Shown piece by piece: positions 8,853 to 18,145 of a stretch of DNA of 64,000 bases. Positions within the stretch are counted from its first letter, which is position 1, and each line of letters starts with the position of its first letter. This stretch comes from Chloroflexota bacterium (lineage in GTDB: Bacteria; Chloroflexota; Anaerolineae; Anaerolineales; Villigracilaceae). The DNA lies in the NCBI GenBank assembly GCA_024434165.1, contig QMIW01000022.1:1-64000 (forward strand), written 5' to 3'. The notes below the pieces were generated by a model that saw nothing but the letters and a program-made list of their open reading frames with translations, was not told the origin of the DNA and did no database searches. A program made the translations under genes and the position numbers.

Positions 8853-10319
8853 ATGGAAATTCTTAATTACATCAATGGCGAATGGACCAAGCCAAATGTC
8901 AAAGAATATGTAGACGTCATCAACCCTGCCACGGGACAAGTCATCGCAAAAACTCCGCTCGGCACAAAAGCGGACGTGGATGCGGCGGCAAGGGCGGCAC
9001 GTGAAGCCTTCGATGGCTGGCGCAGGACGCCGGTCAACGACCGCGTGCAGTATCTGTTCAAACTGCGGAATCTCATGCGCGAGAACGGCGATGAAATTGC
9101 CAAACTCATTACCAATGAATGCGGTAAAACCTTTGAAGAAGCCAAAGCCGAGATGGTACGCGCCTACGAGAACGTGGAAGTCGCCTGTGGGATGCCGCAT
9201 CTGGGCAAGGGCGAGTTTGTGGAAGACATCGCCCCAGGCATTGACGAGATCATGATTCGCCAGCCGGTGGGGGTATGCGCCACGATCGCGCCGTTCAACT
9301 TCCCTGGCATGATTCCGTTTTGGTATTTGCCCTACGCGCTGGCGGCAGGCAACACCTACATCGTCAAACCGTCCGAAAAAGTGCCGATGACGATGCAGTT
9401 CATTTTCAAACTCATCGAGCAGGTCGGTTTTCCGAAGGGCGTGGTCAACATGGTCAATGGCGCGAAGGAAGCGGTGGATGGCGTTCTCGAACATCCCGCC
9501 GTCCGCGCGATCACTTTCGTTGGCTCGACCGGCACCGCGAAATACATTTACGCCACCGCAGCGGCGCACGGCAAACGGGTGCAGGCGCAAGGCGGGGCGA
9601 AGAATCCCGTTATCATCCTGCCCGATGCGGATATGGAAATGGCGACGAAGATCGTCGCCGACTCAGCCTTCGGGTGTGCGGGTCAGCGCTGCCTGGCGGT
9701 TTCGCTTGCGGTGACGGTTGCCGAGGCGAAGAACGAATTCACCGAATTGATTTGCGACGCGGCATCGTCGCGCGTGGTCGGCTACGGCATGGAATCGGGC
9801 GTGCAGATGGGACCGGTCATCAACCAAGCCAGCCGGCAGAGAATCGAGCAGTTGATTGGACTCGGCGCGCAGGAAGGCGCAGGCATCCCCGTAGATGGAC
9901 GCGGGACGAGAATCAAAGGCTATGAGGGTGGATTCTTCGTCAGACCGACGATTCTCTCCGAGGTCCAGCCGGGAAGCGAGATTGCGCGGACGGAAATCTT
10001 TGGACCGGTGCTGAGTCTCATGCACGTCAATACGATTGATGAAGCCATTCAACTGGTCAACAGCGGGCAGTACGGCAACCAGGCGAGTCTGTTCACCACC
10101 AGCGGCAATGCGGCGCGCAGGTTCCGGTATGAGGCGGAGGCGGGCAATATCGGCATCAACATTGGGGTTGCCGCGCCGATGGCGTTCTTCCCGTTCAGCG
10201 GCTGGAAAGATAGTTTCTTCGGCGACATGCACGGGCAGGGGATGGATGCGGTGGAGTTCTTCACGCAGAAGAAGGTGGTGGTGGAGCGGTGGCCCAAGGA
10301 GTGGTCGAGAAAGTTTTGA
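8853..10319 (+). CDS. CoA-acylating methylmalonate/malonate-semialdehyde dehydrogenase
   Basis: 488 residues of the aldehyde dehydrogenase superfamily. Catalytic Cys280 lies in [10 protein letters not shown]. The segment QGGAKNP replaces the usual ELGG motif that carries the general-base Glu, which is the mark of the MmsA/IolA group that transfers the acyl group to CoA instead of water. Other motifs are [12 protein letters not shown] (about 144-155), VKPSEKVP and [12 protein letters not shown]. It would convert (methyl)malonate semialdehyde, NAD+ and CoA into acetyl- or propionyl-CoA plus CO2. Placement directly after a beta-alanine-type aminotransferase fits malonate semialdehyde as substrate. 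ATG 8853 has GGAGAA upstream. Confidence 0.93.
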   Translation: MEILNYINGEWTKPNVKEYVDVINPATGQVIAKTPLGTKADVDAAARAAREAFDGWRRTPVNDRVQYLFKLRNLMRENGDEIAKLITNECGKTFEEAKAEMVRAYENVEVACGMPHLGKGEFVEDIAPGIDEIMIRQPVGVCATIAPFNFPGMIPFWYLPYALAAGNTYIVKPSEKVPMTMQFIFKLIEQVGFPKGVVNMVNGAKEAVDGVLEHPAVRAITFVGSTGTAKYIYATAAAHGKRVQAQGGAKNPVIILPDADMEMATKIVADSAFGCAGQRCLAVSLAVTVAEAKNEFTELICDAASSRVVGYGMESGVQMGPVINQASRQRIEQLIGLGAQEGAGIPVDGRGTRIKGYEGGFFVRPTILSEVQPGSEIARTEIFGPVLSLMHVNTIDEAIQLVNSGQYGNQASLFTTSGNAARRFRYEAEAGNIGINIGVAAPMAFFPFSGWKDSFFGDMHGQGMDAVEFFTQKKVVVERWPKEWSRKF

Positions 10320-10323
10320 AAAG

Positions 10324-10368
10324 CAGAGGAATGGAGAATTAGAAAATTTTCCATTCCTCCAATTCTCT
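10324..10368. repeat. Intergenic hairpin between dehydrogenase and putrescine aminotransferase genes
   Basis: GAGGAATGGA pairs with TCCATTCCTC across a short AT-rich loop containing GAATTAG. A second shared element (GGAGAATT / AATTCTC) overlaps it. There is no T-run directly after the stem, so it is more likely an mRNA hairpin or dispersed repeat than a strong terminator. Confidence 0.55.
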
Positions 10369-10394
10369 TTGTTTCTTTTGTTACGAGGAAAATT

Positions 10395-11756
10395 ATGAAG
10401 TTTGATTACGAAGACGCATTGGATTATTCATCGCGCTGGCTGGATGTGATTCACAGGAACGAATTTCCCTCGGTGGAAGAGGCGCATCGAATCATTGACG
10501 AGTCGAAGCATAACTTTGCCGAGCATTACAACCGCAACTGGCTGGAATACCGCAAGTCCGTGACCGAGGCGGGCGATTGGGCGGCGGTGGAATGGAGCGG
10601 CTCAGGCGCGGTGTTCAAGGATGTGCTGGGGCGGGAGTATCTCGATTTTCTCGGCGGCTTTGGCATGATGGACCTGGGCTGGAGTCATCCCGACGTGGTG
10701 AAGACGGTGCGCGCGCAGTTGGAACGTTCGCCCATGCCTTCGCAGGAATTGCTCGATCCGCTGCGCGGCGTGCTGGCGAAACTGCTGGCAGCGATCACGC
10801 CCGGCGATTTGAAATACAGCTGGTTCGGCGCGAGCGGCACGGAAGCCAACGAAGCCGCGATGAAGATCGCCAAGCTTTACACAGGCAAAACGGCGTTCAT
10901 CGTGGCGGTGAAAGGCTTTCACGGCAAGACGATGGGCTCGCTTTCGCTGATGGGCAAATCCGATTTCCGCGCGCCGGTGGGACCGCTCTATGCCGGGCAG
11001 GTGTATCACGTCCCGTTCGGCGATGCGGAGGCGGTGGAAAAGCAGTTGGAAATTTGCGATAAAGTGGGCATTGGCGTGGCGGCGGTGATGTTCGAGCCGA
11101 TTCAGGGCGAGTCGGGCGCGATCGTGCCGCCGGATGATTTTTGGACCCGCATCCGCGCCGCGACGAAGAAATACGGCGTGCTGCTGATCGCGGATGAAGT
11201 GCAAACGGGTCTGGGTCGGACCGGGAAGCTGTGGGGCGTCCAGCATTGGGATGTCGTGCCGGATATTTTGACGGTCGCCAAGTCTTTGGGCGGCGGCGTG
11301 ATGCCCATCAGCGCGGTGACGACGACCGAGGAAATTTTCAAGCCGATGATGTACCCGAATCCGTTCATGCACACCACCACCACCGGCGGGGGAGCGCTGG
11401 CGTGTTCGGCGGCGATTGCGGCGATTCACGTTACGCTGCGCGAAAAACTTTGGGAACAGGCCGCGGAAAAGGGCGCGTATTTGATGCCGCAACTGCAAAA
11501 TTTTGTTGTAAAATACCCGCACATTTTCGACCGTGTGACAGGCAGAGGTTTATTGATTGGCATGCACTTCAAAAACCCGGAGACAGGTTACAAGGTTGCA
11601 GCGGGATTATTCAAGCGCGGCGTGCTCGTGGCGGGAACCCTGACCAGCGCGCAGACGATTCGCATCGAGCCGCCCCTGGTGGTCACGTATGATCAGATGG
11701 ACGAATTGTTAAATCGGCTGGGCGACGTCCTGACGGAAATCAGCAGGACCATGTAA
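10395..11756 (+). CDS. patA: Putrescine aminotransferase (class III)
   Basis: 453 residues, close in layout to putrescine:2-oxoglutarate aminotransferase (PatA/YgjG), including the extended N-terminus. Motifs are WFGASGTEANEAAMKIAK, the cofactor Asp in [15 protein letters not shown] and the Schiff-base Lys in TVAKSLGGGVMPISA. The expected reaction is putrescine plus 2-oxoglutarate giving 4-aminobutanal and glutamate. It directly precedes PotABCD, which supports a diamine substrate; cadaverine or ornithine remain possible. ATG 10395 follows a short ACGAGGAAAATT ribosome site. Confidence 0.88.
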   Translation: MKFDYEDALDYSSRWLDVIHRNEFPSVEEAHRIIDESKHNFAEHYNRNWLEYRKSVTEAGDWAAVEWSGSGAVFKDVLGREYLDFLGGFGMMDLGWSHPDVVKTVRAQLERSPMPSQELLDPLRGVLAKLLAAITPGDLKYSWFGASGTEANEAAMKIAKLYTGKTAFIVAVKGFHGKTMGSLSLMGKSDFRAPVGPLYAGQVYHVPFGDAEAVEKQLEICDKVGIGVAAVMFEPIQGESGAIVPPDDFWTRIRAATKKYGVLLIADEVQTGLGRTGKLWGVQHWDVVPDILTVAKSLGGGVMPISAVTTTEEIFKPMMYPNPFMHTTTTGGGALACSAAIAAIHVTLREKLWEQAAEKGAYLMPQLQNFVVKYPHIFDRVTGRGLLIGMHFKNPETGYKVAAGLFKRGVLVAGTLTSAQTIRIEPPLVVTYDQMDELLNRLGDVLTEISRTM

Positions 11757-11831
11757 GTCATCTTTTGGAATACCGGCCTGGGAAATTGCCGGAACGCTTT
11801 GAAAGAATCTATTCCACAATGGAGAAGAGAG

Positions 11832-12947
11832 ATGGCAAGCGAATTTGCGGTTGAGTTGCGGGATGTCGTCAAACGGTTCATTACCCCGGAGGGCAATGAA
11901 ATTGCGGCGGTGGATCATGTGACCATGCAGATCAAGAACGGCGAGTTCTTTTCGATGCTGGGCTCCTCCGGCTGCGGCAAGACGACCTCCCTGCGCATGA
12001 TTGCGGGCTTCGAGTGGCCTTCGGAGGGCGAGGTTTACATCGAAGGCAGGGCAATGGGGCACACGCCGCCCTATCAACGCAAGGTCAATACGGTGTTTCA
12101 GAACTACGCCCTGTTCCAGCACATGACGGTTTACCAGAACGTCGCCTTTGGCTTGGAGATGGAAGGGGCGACTCCCGATGAGATCAAAAAACGGGTCGGG
12201 CGCGCCCTGGAAATGGTGCAGTTGACCGGTATGGAGCGCCGCCGTCCGCGCCAGCTTTCGGGGGGTCAGCAGCAGCGTGTGGCGGTGGCGCGCGCGCTGG
12301 TCAAAACCCCGGACGTGCTCCTGCTCGATGAGCCGCTCGGCGCGCTGGATTTGAAACTCCGCAAGGAAATGCAGCTTGAATTGAAGGCGCTTCAACAACA
12401 GCTCGGCATTACGTTCATCTATGTGACGCACGACCAGGAGGAAGCCCTGACCATGTCCGACCGCATTGCGGTGATGAGCAAGGGACAGGTTCAGCAAATG
12501 GGCACGCCGGTGGAAATTTACGAACGCCCGACCAACAAGTTCGTGGCAGACTTTATCGGGGAGTCGAACTTCCTCGAAGGCAGGATCAAGTCCCTGTCCG
12601 CGAAGGAGGCGAGTGTTTTCATCCCGGCGTTGAATGCGGAAGTAAGGGGCATGCCCATGTCGCAGGGTCTGGTCAATGGAGAAGAGGTGGTGGTATCCAT
12701 CCGCCCCGAGAAGGTTCGGATCGTGGAAAAGGCGGCGAAGGGCGAGGGCATGTTCAGGGGGCGGGTGTTGACCTCGGTGTATATCGGCTCGGATACCCAC
12801 GTGTATTTGGACGTTCGCGGAATTCGGATGAAGGTGATGGAACAGAATCGTATCTCGCGGCTCGACCCGTCTTCGTTTTACGTGAAGGACCAGGAAATCA
12901 CGATCTTTCTGATGCCGGAAAACACGCTCGTTTTGAAAAAGGAGTAG
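11832..12947 (+). CDS. potA: Spermidine/putrescine ABC transporter ATP-binding protein
   Basis: 371 residues. Walker A GSSGCGKTT, signature LSGGQQQR, Walker B VLLLDEPLGALD and the switch His in YVTHDQEEAL are all present, with a C-terminal TOBE domain (about 285-370). It powers polyamine uptake with PotB, PotC and PotD encoded next. The start is placed at ATG 11832, which has GGAGAAGAG upstream; 11 extra in-frame codons upstream lack support. The stop is 3 bases before potB, so the two are co-translated. Confidence 0.94.
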   Translation: MASEFAVELRDVVKRFITPEGNEIAAVDHVTMQIKNGEFFSMLGSSGCGKTTSLRMIAGFEWPSEGEVYIEGRAMGHTPPYQRKVNTVFQNYALFQHMTVYQNVAFGLEMEGATPDEIKKRVGRALEMVQLTGMERRRPRQLSGGQQQRVAVARALVKTPDVLLLDEPLGALDLKLRKEMQLELKALQQQLGITFIYVTHDQEEALTMSDRIAVMSKGQVQQMGTPVEIYERPTNKFVADFIGESNFLEGRIKSLSAKEASVFIPALNAEVRGMPMSQGLVNGEEVVVSIRPEKVRIVEKAAKGEGMFRGRVLTSVYIGSDTHVYLDVRGIRMKVMEQNRISRLDPSSFYVKDQEITIFLMPENTLVLKKE

Positions 12948-12950
12948 CCC

Positions 12951-13874
12951 ATGCTTCAGCGTCTTCGTGAGAACAAATCGGCGCAGGGCACGCTCCTGGC
13001 GCTGCCGACCACCCTTTGGCTGTTCGTGCTTCTGGTCATCCCCCTGTTTCTGACGCTCGTGGTGAGTTTTGGAAGGCGCAGCCCGGACGGGGACGTGATC
13101 TACACCTTCACGCTCGATAATTACATCCGCCTGCTCGGTTACAGCACGGACTGTCCCAACGGTCAAGCCTCCTGTTTCGACCCGCTTTACGTCAATATTC
13201 TGTTGCGTTCGCTTTCACTGGCGTTCAATACCACTGTGATCGTGATCCTGCTTGCCTACCCGCTGGCGTACTTTATCGCCCGCGCACACCCCAAACGGCG
13301 CAATTTGTTCCTGTTCCTGGTGCTGATTCCCTTGTGGACGAATTTCGTCATCCGTGTCTATGCGTGGATGATGCTCCTGCGCAAGGAGGGCGCGATCAAT
13401 ATCGTCATCGGCTGGTTGGCGAACCTGTTGAACATCCCGTTTACGCCGCTCGAAATGCTCTACACGCCGGGGGCGGTTTTGGTGGGCATGGTATACGAGT
13501 TCCTGCCGTTCATGATTCTGCCGATCTTTACTTCGCTGGAAAAGATTGACAACTCGCTCTATGAGGCGGCGGCGGACCTGGGCGCCAACGCTTTCCGCAC
13601 CTTCCTGCGGGTCACGCTTCCGCTCTCGATGCCGGGCGTGGTTGCCGGGACCATTTTGGTGTTCATCCCGGTGATGGGCACGTTCGTCGTTTCGGATATC
13701 CTCGGCGGGCGGCAGGTGATTTTGGTGGGCAACCTCATCCAGCGTCAATTCCTCGATGCGCGCGACCCGACCTTCGGCTCAGCCGCCTCGCTGATTCTGA
13801 TGGTGATGACGCTCATCGTCACCTACTTCTACACACGCAAATTCGGGTTCGGAGAGGAGATCGTCGCCGCATGA
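12951..13874 (+). CDS. potB: Spermidine/putrescine ABC transporter permease
   Basis: 307 residues with about six membrane segments. The EAA loop ([21 protein letters not shown]) that docks on PotA lies near residues 204-224. It is typical of the PotB/PotH permease family in length and order. It sits between potA and potC in one transcript. Confidence 0.93.
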   Translation: MLQRLRENKSAQGTLLALPTTLWLFVLLVIPLFLTLVVSFGRRSPDGDVIYTFTLDNYIRLLGYSTDCPNGQASCFDPLYVNILLRSLSLAFNTTVIVILLAYPLAYFIARAHPKRRNLFLFLVLIPLWTNFVIRVYAWMMLLRKEGAINIVIGWLANLLNIPFTPLEMLYTPGAVLVGMVYEFLPFMILPIFTSLEKIDNSLYEAAADLGANAFRTFLRVTLPLSMPGVVAGTILVFIPVMGTFVVSDILGGRQVILVGNLIQRQFLDARDPTFGSAASLILMVMTLIVTYFYTRKFGFGEEIVAA

Positions 13875-13914
13875 CATCCTGCGCTGCGTCCCCGTTGGAA
13901 ATGGAGTGTGCGGC

Positions 13915-14817
13915 ATGAATCCGCATCGCCGTTCCCCCCTTGTCCTTGCCGCCACCGCCCTCGTGTACTTCTTTCTGTACGCGCCAATCGTCATCCTGAT
14001 CCTTTACTCGTTCAACGCCTCGCGCGCGAACGTGAGGTTCGAGGGCTTCATCCCGTCCTTCAACGAGCGGGTGGTCATGGATGGAAGCACGGTCAAAGCG
14101 AGTCCCTGCGGTCCGTTTCATTGGTATTGTGACCTTTCCAAAAACGACGATGTCATCGAAGCCGCCGGGAATACGCTGACCATCGCCTTTACCGCCACCA
14201 TCGTCGCCACGATCATCGGGACCATGGCGGCGATTGCCATGCAGCGTTACGATTTCAAACTGAAGCCGTTTTCCCAGGTTTCGCTCTACATCCCGATCGT
14301 GATTCCCGAAATCGTCATGGGTATCGGAATCCTGACCTTGTTCAGCCAGTTGTTCGGCTGGGTGAATACCGCGTTTGGGCTGACCGGTGACACCCGCCTT
14401 TCCCTCGGCATTGCCACCGTGACCGTGAGCCACATCGCGTTCATGGTCCCGTTTGTGACGCTGGTGGTGCAGGCGCGCCTGCAGGGCTTCGATAAATCCT
14501 TCGAGGAAGCCGCCATGGACCGCGGCGCGAACGAATGGACGACCTTCCGCCGCGTCACCTTTCCGATGATTCTGCCGGGCGTCCTCTCCGGCGCGCTGCT
14601 GGCGTTCACCCTTTCGCTGGACGATTTCGTGATCACCTTTTTCACCAACGGTCCTGGCTCCACAACCCTGCCGATCTACGTCTATGGTTTGCTCAGGCGC
14701 ATCATCACCCCGCAAGTGAATGCGCTTTCGACGGTATGGATCCTGATCGTCTTTGTGGCGGTTTTGCTGCTGCAATCGCTGCAAAGCCGCGAGGAAGCGC
14801 CGTCCCGCGCCAAATGA
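13915..14817 (+). CDS. potC: Spermidine/putrescine ABC transporter permease
   Basis: About 300 residues, six predicted membrane segments, with the EAA loop EEAAMDRGANEWTTFRRVT. It belongs to the PotC/PotI family. Between the first and second membrane segments is a longer periplasmic loop (about 45-75, CGPFHWYCDLSKNDD) than in E. coli PotC. ATG 13915 is preferred, with GGAG eight bases upstream; GTG 13906 in the same frame is possible. Confidence 0.92.
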   Translation: MNPHRRSPLVLAATALVYFFLYAPIVILILYSFNASRANVRFEGFIPSFNERVVMDGSTVKASPCGPFHWYCDLSKNDDVIEAAGNTLTIAFTATIVATIIGTMAAIAMQRYDFKLKPFSQVSLYIPIVIPEIVMGIGILTLFSQLFGWVNTAFGLTGDTRLSLGIATVTVSHIAFMVPFVTLVVQARLQGFDKSFEEAAMDRGANEWTTFRRVTFPMILPGVLSGALLAFTLSLDDFVITFFTNGPGSTTLPIYVYGLLRRIITPQVNALSTVWILIVFVAVLLLQSLQSREEAPSRAK

Positions 14818-14883
14818 TGTGTGTAATCCGCGCGCGAAGTTCCTGAAGTGCGCGTGATCGAAAACAAACAAAGGAGTGAGAAA

Positions 14884-16032
14884 ATGCTAAAAAAAACCAT
14901 CTTCAACCTGCTGGCTCTCTTTGTCGTCCTCAGCCTTGCGCTGACAGCCTGCGGAGGGGGAGGCACCGAACAGCCCGCTGAAACAGGCGAGAAGGTCACC
15001 TCCAGCGGCTACGTGTGCCCGGAGCCGGAGTTCCCCATGGAAGTGACCTCCACGGAACTGAACATCTTCGTTTGGACGGAATACATCCCTCCCGATATGA
15101 TCGAATGCTTCGAGTTGGTTTACGGCATCACGGTCAACCGCGATGAGTACTCTTCCAACGAAGAAATGTACGCCAAGGTCTCTGCAGGCGGCACGAACTA
15201 CGACCTGGTCCAGCCGACCGACTACATCGTCCCGCTGATGATTCGCCAGGGATTGTTGCAGGAGCTCGACCAGGCGAAACTTCCGGTAATGAAGAACTTC
15301 GACGACAATTACCTGAACCTGAGCTTCGACCCCGGCAACAAATACACCATCCCTTATCAGGCTGGCACCGACGCCATCGTGGTCAATACAGACGCGGTTG
15401 AAAACGTCCCGCAGTCCTGGGCAGACCTGTGGAATCCCGAATACGCCGGGCGCATGGTCTTCCTCGATGATTCCCGTGCCGTCATTGGTTTGACCCTGTT
15501 GACCCTCGGCTACGATGTCAACACCACCGACCCCGCCGAACTTGAAGAAGCCAAGAACAAACTCGCCGAGCTGGTTCCCAACATCAAACTGTTCGACAGC
15601 GACAGCCCCAAGACCGCCCTGATCGCAGGCGACGTGGACCTGGGCATGACCTGGACGGCGGAAGCCCTGCTCGCCCAGCAGGAAAATCCCGCCATCGAAT
15701 ACATCTACCCAACCGAAGGCGCCATCCTCTGGCAGGATAACTGGGCAATGCTCAAGGAAGCCCCGCATGCCGACGCCGCATACGCCTGGCTAAACTACAC
15801 GATGCAGGGCAACATCTTCTGGATGATGCTGCGCGACTTCCCGTACACCAACCCGAACGCCGCTGCGTTGGAATACGCCCAGGCGAACGAGACGGAACTG
15901 TACGATACGTACATGAATTCCCCGATTACGAACACCCCGCCTGAGGTCGTCCAGAAGGGGCACCGCATCGAAGATGTCGGCGAAGCGACCCCGTTATACG
16001 ACAACATCTGGGTCGAAGTAAAAGGTAACTGA
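14884..16032 (+). CDS. potD: Polyamine-binding lipoprotein of the PotABCD importer
   Basis: 382 residues. A signal peptide ends in a lipobox with Cys23 (LALTAC), so it should be a lipid-anchored extracytoplasmic binding protein. The body matches PotD/PotF: LNIFVWTEYIPPDMIECFE near the start, YDLVQPTDYIVPLM, IPYQAGTDAIVVN, and LGMTWTAEALLAQ in the second lobe. It would capture putrescine or spermidine for PotBC; which one cannot be read here. ATG 14884 has AAAGGAGTGAG upstream. A hairpin terminator follows. Confidence 0.93.
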   Translation: MLKKTIFNLLALFVVLSLALTACGGGGTEQPAETGEKVTSSGYVCPEPEFPMEVTSTELNIFVWTEYIPPDMIECFELVYGITVNRDEYSSNEEMYAKVSAGGTNYDLVQPTDYIVPLMIRQGLLQELDQAKLPVMKNFDDNYLNLSFDPGNKYTIPYQAGTDAIVVNTDAVENVPQSWADLWNPEYAGRMVFLDDSRAVIGLTLLTLGYDVNTTDPAELEEAKNKLAELVPNIKLFDSDSPKTALIAGDVDLGMTWTAEALLAQQENPAIEYIYPTEGAILWQDNWAMLKEAPHADAAYAWLNYTMQGNIFWMMLRDFPYTNPNAAALEYAQANETELYDTYMNSPITNTPPEVVQKGHRIEDVGEATPLYDNIWVEVKGN

Positions 16033-16055
16033 ACCGCAGCAGGCAATACGTGTTG

Positions 16056-16090
16056 AAAAATACCCCGGTGGGAAACTGCCGGGGGTTTTT
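16056..16090 (+). terminator. Rho-independent terminator after potD
   Basis: CCCCGG and CCGGGG arms around GTGGGAAACTG, followed by five T and preceded by AAAAA. It closes the aminotransferase-to-PotD series. Confidence 0.8.
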
Positions 16091-16160
16091 CGTGTAGCCA
16101 GAATTCTGCTTCCGGCTTTTACCTGACGGAAACGAAAGTGAATAAATCTAGCGATAAAAG

Positions 16161-16209
16161 TGAAAAAAAGTTATAAATATATTGACTATAATGAAAAAAA
16201 GGTATAAAC
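16161..16209 (+). promoter_or_regulatory. Promoter with paired direct repeats, probable Lrp autoregulatory site
   Basis: Two copies of TGAAAAAAAGNTATAAA lie at 16161 and 16192, 31 bases (about three helical turns) apart. TATAAT at 16187-16192 lies at the end of the gap between them and ends where the second copy begins, just before the Lrp-type gene at 16211. The -35 is poor. A repressor bound to both copies would cover the promoter, as expected for an autoregulated Lrp/AsnC gene (inference). Confidence 0.5.
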
Positions 16210-16210
16210 T

Positions 16211-16684
16211 ATGAACATGGAAAGCTTTATCGGCACCGGGAACCGTGACCGGCTCGATGATATTGACCGTCACATCATCAACGCCCTCCATGCCGATGGT
16301 CGCGTCGCGTTTGCGCAGTTGGCAGAGCAATTGAAGGTCTCGCCCGGCATGATCCGCCAGCGCTACAACCGCCTCGTCGAACTCGGCTACCTCAAAGTCG
16401 TGGCTGTTACCAACCCGCTAATGATGGGCAAGCGCACCATGGCGATGATCGGCATCCGCACCGATGGGCGCAAAATGCTCGACGTGGCGAACAAGCTCAT
16501 CCAGTTCGACGAAGTCGTCTACATCGTCGTCGTCAGCGGCAGGTTCGACATCATGATCGAAGTATTCTGCCGCGACCACGAAGACCTGCTCGCGTTCATG
16601 ACCGAAAAACTCGCCAAAGTGGACGGCGTCCGCGAGACGGAATCCTTCATGCACTTGAAGATCGTCAAAGAGATTTACTTCTGA
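16211..16684 (+). CDS. Lrp/AsnC-family transcriptional regulator
   Basis: 157 residues: helix-turn-helix (about 15-60, LAEQLKVSPGMIRQRYNRLV) and RAM domain (about 70-150). It is only distantly similar to the regulator at 5544. It lies between the polyamine importer and a saccharopine dehydrogenase-like gene, and its AT-rich upstream region carries matched direct repeats. The start could also be ATG 16217, two codons in. The likely effector is an amino acid or amine of this island (inference). Confidence 0.9.
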   Translation: MNMESFIGTGNRDRLDDIDRHIINALHADGRVAFAQLAEQLKVSPGMIRQRYNRLVELGYLKVVAVTNPLMMGKRTMAMIGIRTDGRKMLDVANKLIQFDEVVYIVVVSGRFDIMIEVFCRDHEDLLAFMTEKLAKVDGVRETESFMHLKIVKEIYF

Positions 16685-16800
16685 TACGAAAACCGCATCA
16701 GCCCGGACCTCGAACCTGCCCCGGCTCCCAAAGCGATGCCGCCCTCAAAGTTGGTCCGCCGGACTCGACCCATGGCGGGATTCCCCTGCTCAAGTTCATC

Positions 16801-16822
16801 CTAACCCGCGCAGGCGTGGGTT
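16801..16822 (+). promoter_or_regulatory. Small hairpin in leader of the saccharopine dehydrogenase-like gene
   Basis: TAACCC and GGGTTA arms enclose GCGCAGGCGT, 26 bases before the ATG at 16848. There is no T-run. The rest of the 16685-16847 gap shows nothing else recognisable. Confidence 0.3.
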
Positions 16823-16847
16823 ATAAAACAAACGGAGAACCAATCTC

Positions 16848-18065
16848 ATGAAAGTATTGCTCGTCGGAGTCGGAGGGGTGGGCGAGGCGATTGCCGCCAT
16901 TGCCAAACCGCGCAAGTGGATGGAACTCATGGTGCTGGCGGATTACAACATCAAACGCGCCGGAGAGGTGCAGAAGAAACTCGGCGAACCGCAGCGCTTC
17001 CCGGTGGAGTTCATTGACGCCGGCAGCCAGGCGGATATTGAGGCGCTGGCAAAGAAATACCGGGTTGACCTCATCATGAACTCGGTGGACCCAATCTTCA
17101 ACAAGCAGATTTTCGACGCGGCATACAACGTCGGCGCGGCGTACATGGACATGGCGATGACCCTCTCCGAGCCGCATCCCACCGACCCGTTCAACCAGAC
17201 CGGCGTGAAACTCGGCGATTACCAATTCGAAAAAGCCAAAGACTGGGAGAAGAAGGGGCTGCTCGCGCTCGTAGGCTGCGGCGTGGAGCCCGGCATGGCA
17301 GATGTCTTTGCGCGTTACGCCGCCGACCACCTCTTCGACGAAATCGAAGAAGTCGGCATCCGCGATGGCTCGAACATCACCATCGAAGGCTATGAATTTG
17401 CCCCCAACTTCTCGATCTGGACAACCATCGAAGAGTGTCTCAACCCGCCGGTCATCTGGCAGGACGGCAGGTGGCATACCACCGCGCCGTTCTCCGAGCC
17501 GGAAGTGTTCGACTTCCCCGAAATCGGACCGGTGGAAGTCGTCAACGTGGAGCACGAAGAGGTCTTGCTGGTCCCGCGCTGGGTCAAGGCGAAGCGCGTC
17601 ACATTCAAGTACGGGCTTGGCGACCAGTTCATCAATGTTTTGAAGACCCTGCACATGCTCGGTTTGGATAACAAGGAAAAGATCAACGTCAAGGGCGTGC
17701 AGGTTGCGCCGCGCGACGTGGTGGCGGCTTGTCTGCCCGATCCAGCCCATCTCGGCGACAGGATGAAGGGAAAAACCTGCGCGGGGACGTGGGTAAAAGG
17801 CAAAAAAGACGGTAAGGCGCGCGAAGTCTATCTCTATCAGGTGGCGGATAACGCTCAGTGCATGAAAACCTGGGGCTGCCAGGCAGTCGTTGCGCAGACC
17901 GCCTTCGCCCCGGTGATAGCAATGAACCTGATCGAACATGGTATCTGGAAAGGCGCGGGCGTCCTCGGACCGGAAGCCTTCCCGCCGGAGCCGTTCATGG
18001 AAAAAATGGCAGACTACGGCTTCCCATACGGCATAAAAGAAATGACAAAGGAAACCGCTGTATAG
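16848..18065 (+). CDS. Saccharopine dehydrogenase-family oxidoreductase
   Basis: 405 residues. An N-terminal Rossmann fold has the dinucleotide-binding VGVGGVGEAIAAIA at residues 6-19. A catalytic/substrate domain follows, with GCGVEPGMADVFARYAAD near 143-160, characteristic of the Lys9/saccharopine dehydrogenase family. The family includes saccharopine dehydrogenase, lysine 6-dehydrogenase, homospermidine synthase-like enzymes and carboxynorspermidine dehydrogenase. The neighbourhood (polyamine importer, aminotransferases, AOR) fits lysine or polyamine metabolism, but the exact substrate cannot be assigned. ATG 16848 has CGGAGAA upstream. A strong terminator follows. Confidence 0.82.
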   Translation: MKVLLVGVGGVGEAIAAIAKPRKWMELMVLADYNIKRAGEVQKKLGEPQRFPVEFIDAGSQADIEALAKKYRVDLIMNSVDPIFNKQIFDAAYNVGAAYMDMAMTLSEPHPTDPFNQTGVKLGDYQFEKAKDWEKKGLLALVGCGVEPGMADVFARYAADHLFDEIEEVGIRDGSNITIEGYEFAPNFSIWTTIEECLNPPVIWQDGRWHTTAPFSEPEVFDFPEIGPVEVVNVEHEEVLLVPRWVKAKRVTFKYGLGDQFINVLKTLHMLGLDNKEKINVKGVQVAPRDVVAACLPDPAHLGDRMKGKTCAGTWVKGKKDGKAREVYLYQVADNAQCMKTWGCQAVVAQTAFAPVIAMNLIEHGIWKGAGVLGPEAFPPEPFMEKMADYGFPYGIKEMTKETAV

Positions 18066-18075
18066 CGAGCGTAAT

Positions 18076-18112
18076 GCGGACAAACGAGAGATCGTTTGTC
18101 CGCTAATTTTTT
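18076..18112 (+). terminator. Strong rho-independent terminator
   Basis: A perfect 12-base-pair stem (GCGGACAAACGA with TCGTTTGTCCGC), GAGA loop, then TAATTTTTT. It separates the dehydrogenase gene from the symporter gene. Confidence 0.92.
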
Positions 18113-18145
18113 GTGAAGAAGGCATCTCATTCATCGGAGGGCAGT

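Noticed and set aside
11709..13166. Long open frame on the minus strand across potA and potB (485 codons)
   Set aside because: It is antisense to clearly coding potA/potB, His/Arg-rich with no recognisable domain, and has no ribosome site; it results from the high GC of the third codon positions.
13819..14871. Minus-strand open frame across potC (350 codons)
   Set aside because: Shadow of potC; repetitive Arg/His/Asp composition and no family resemblance.
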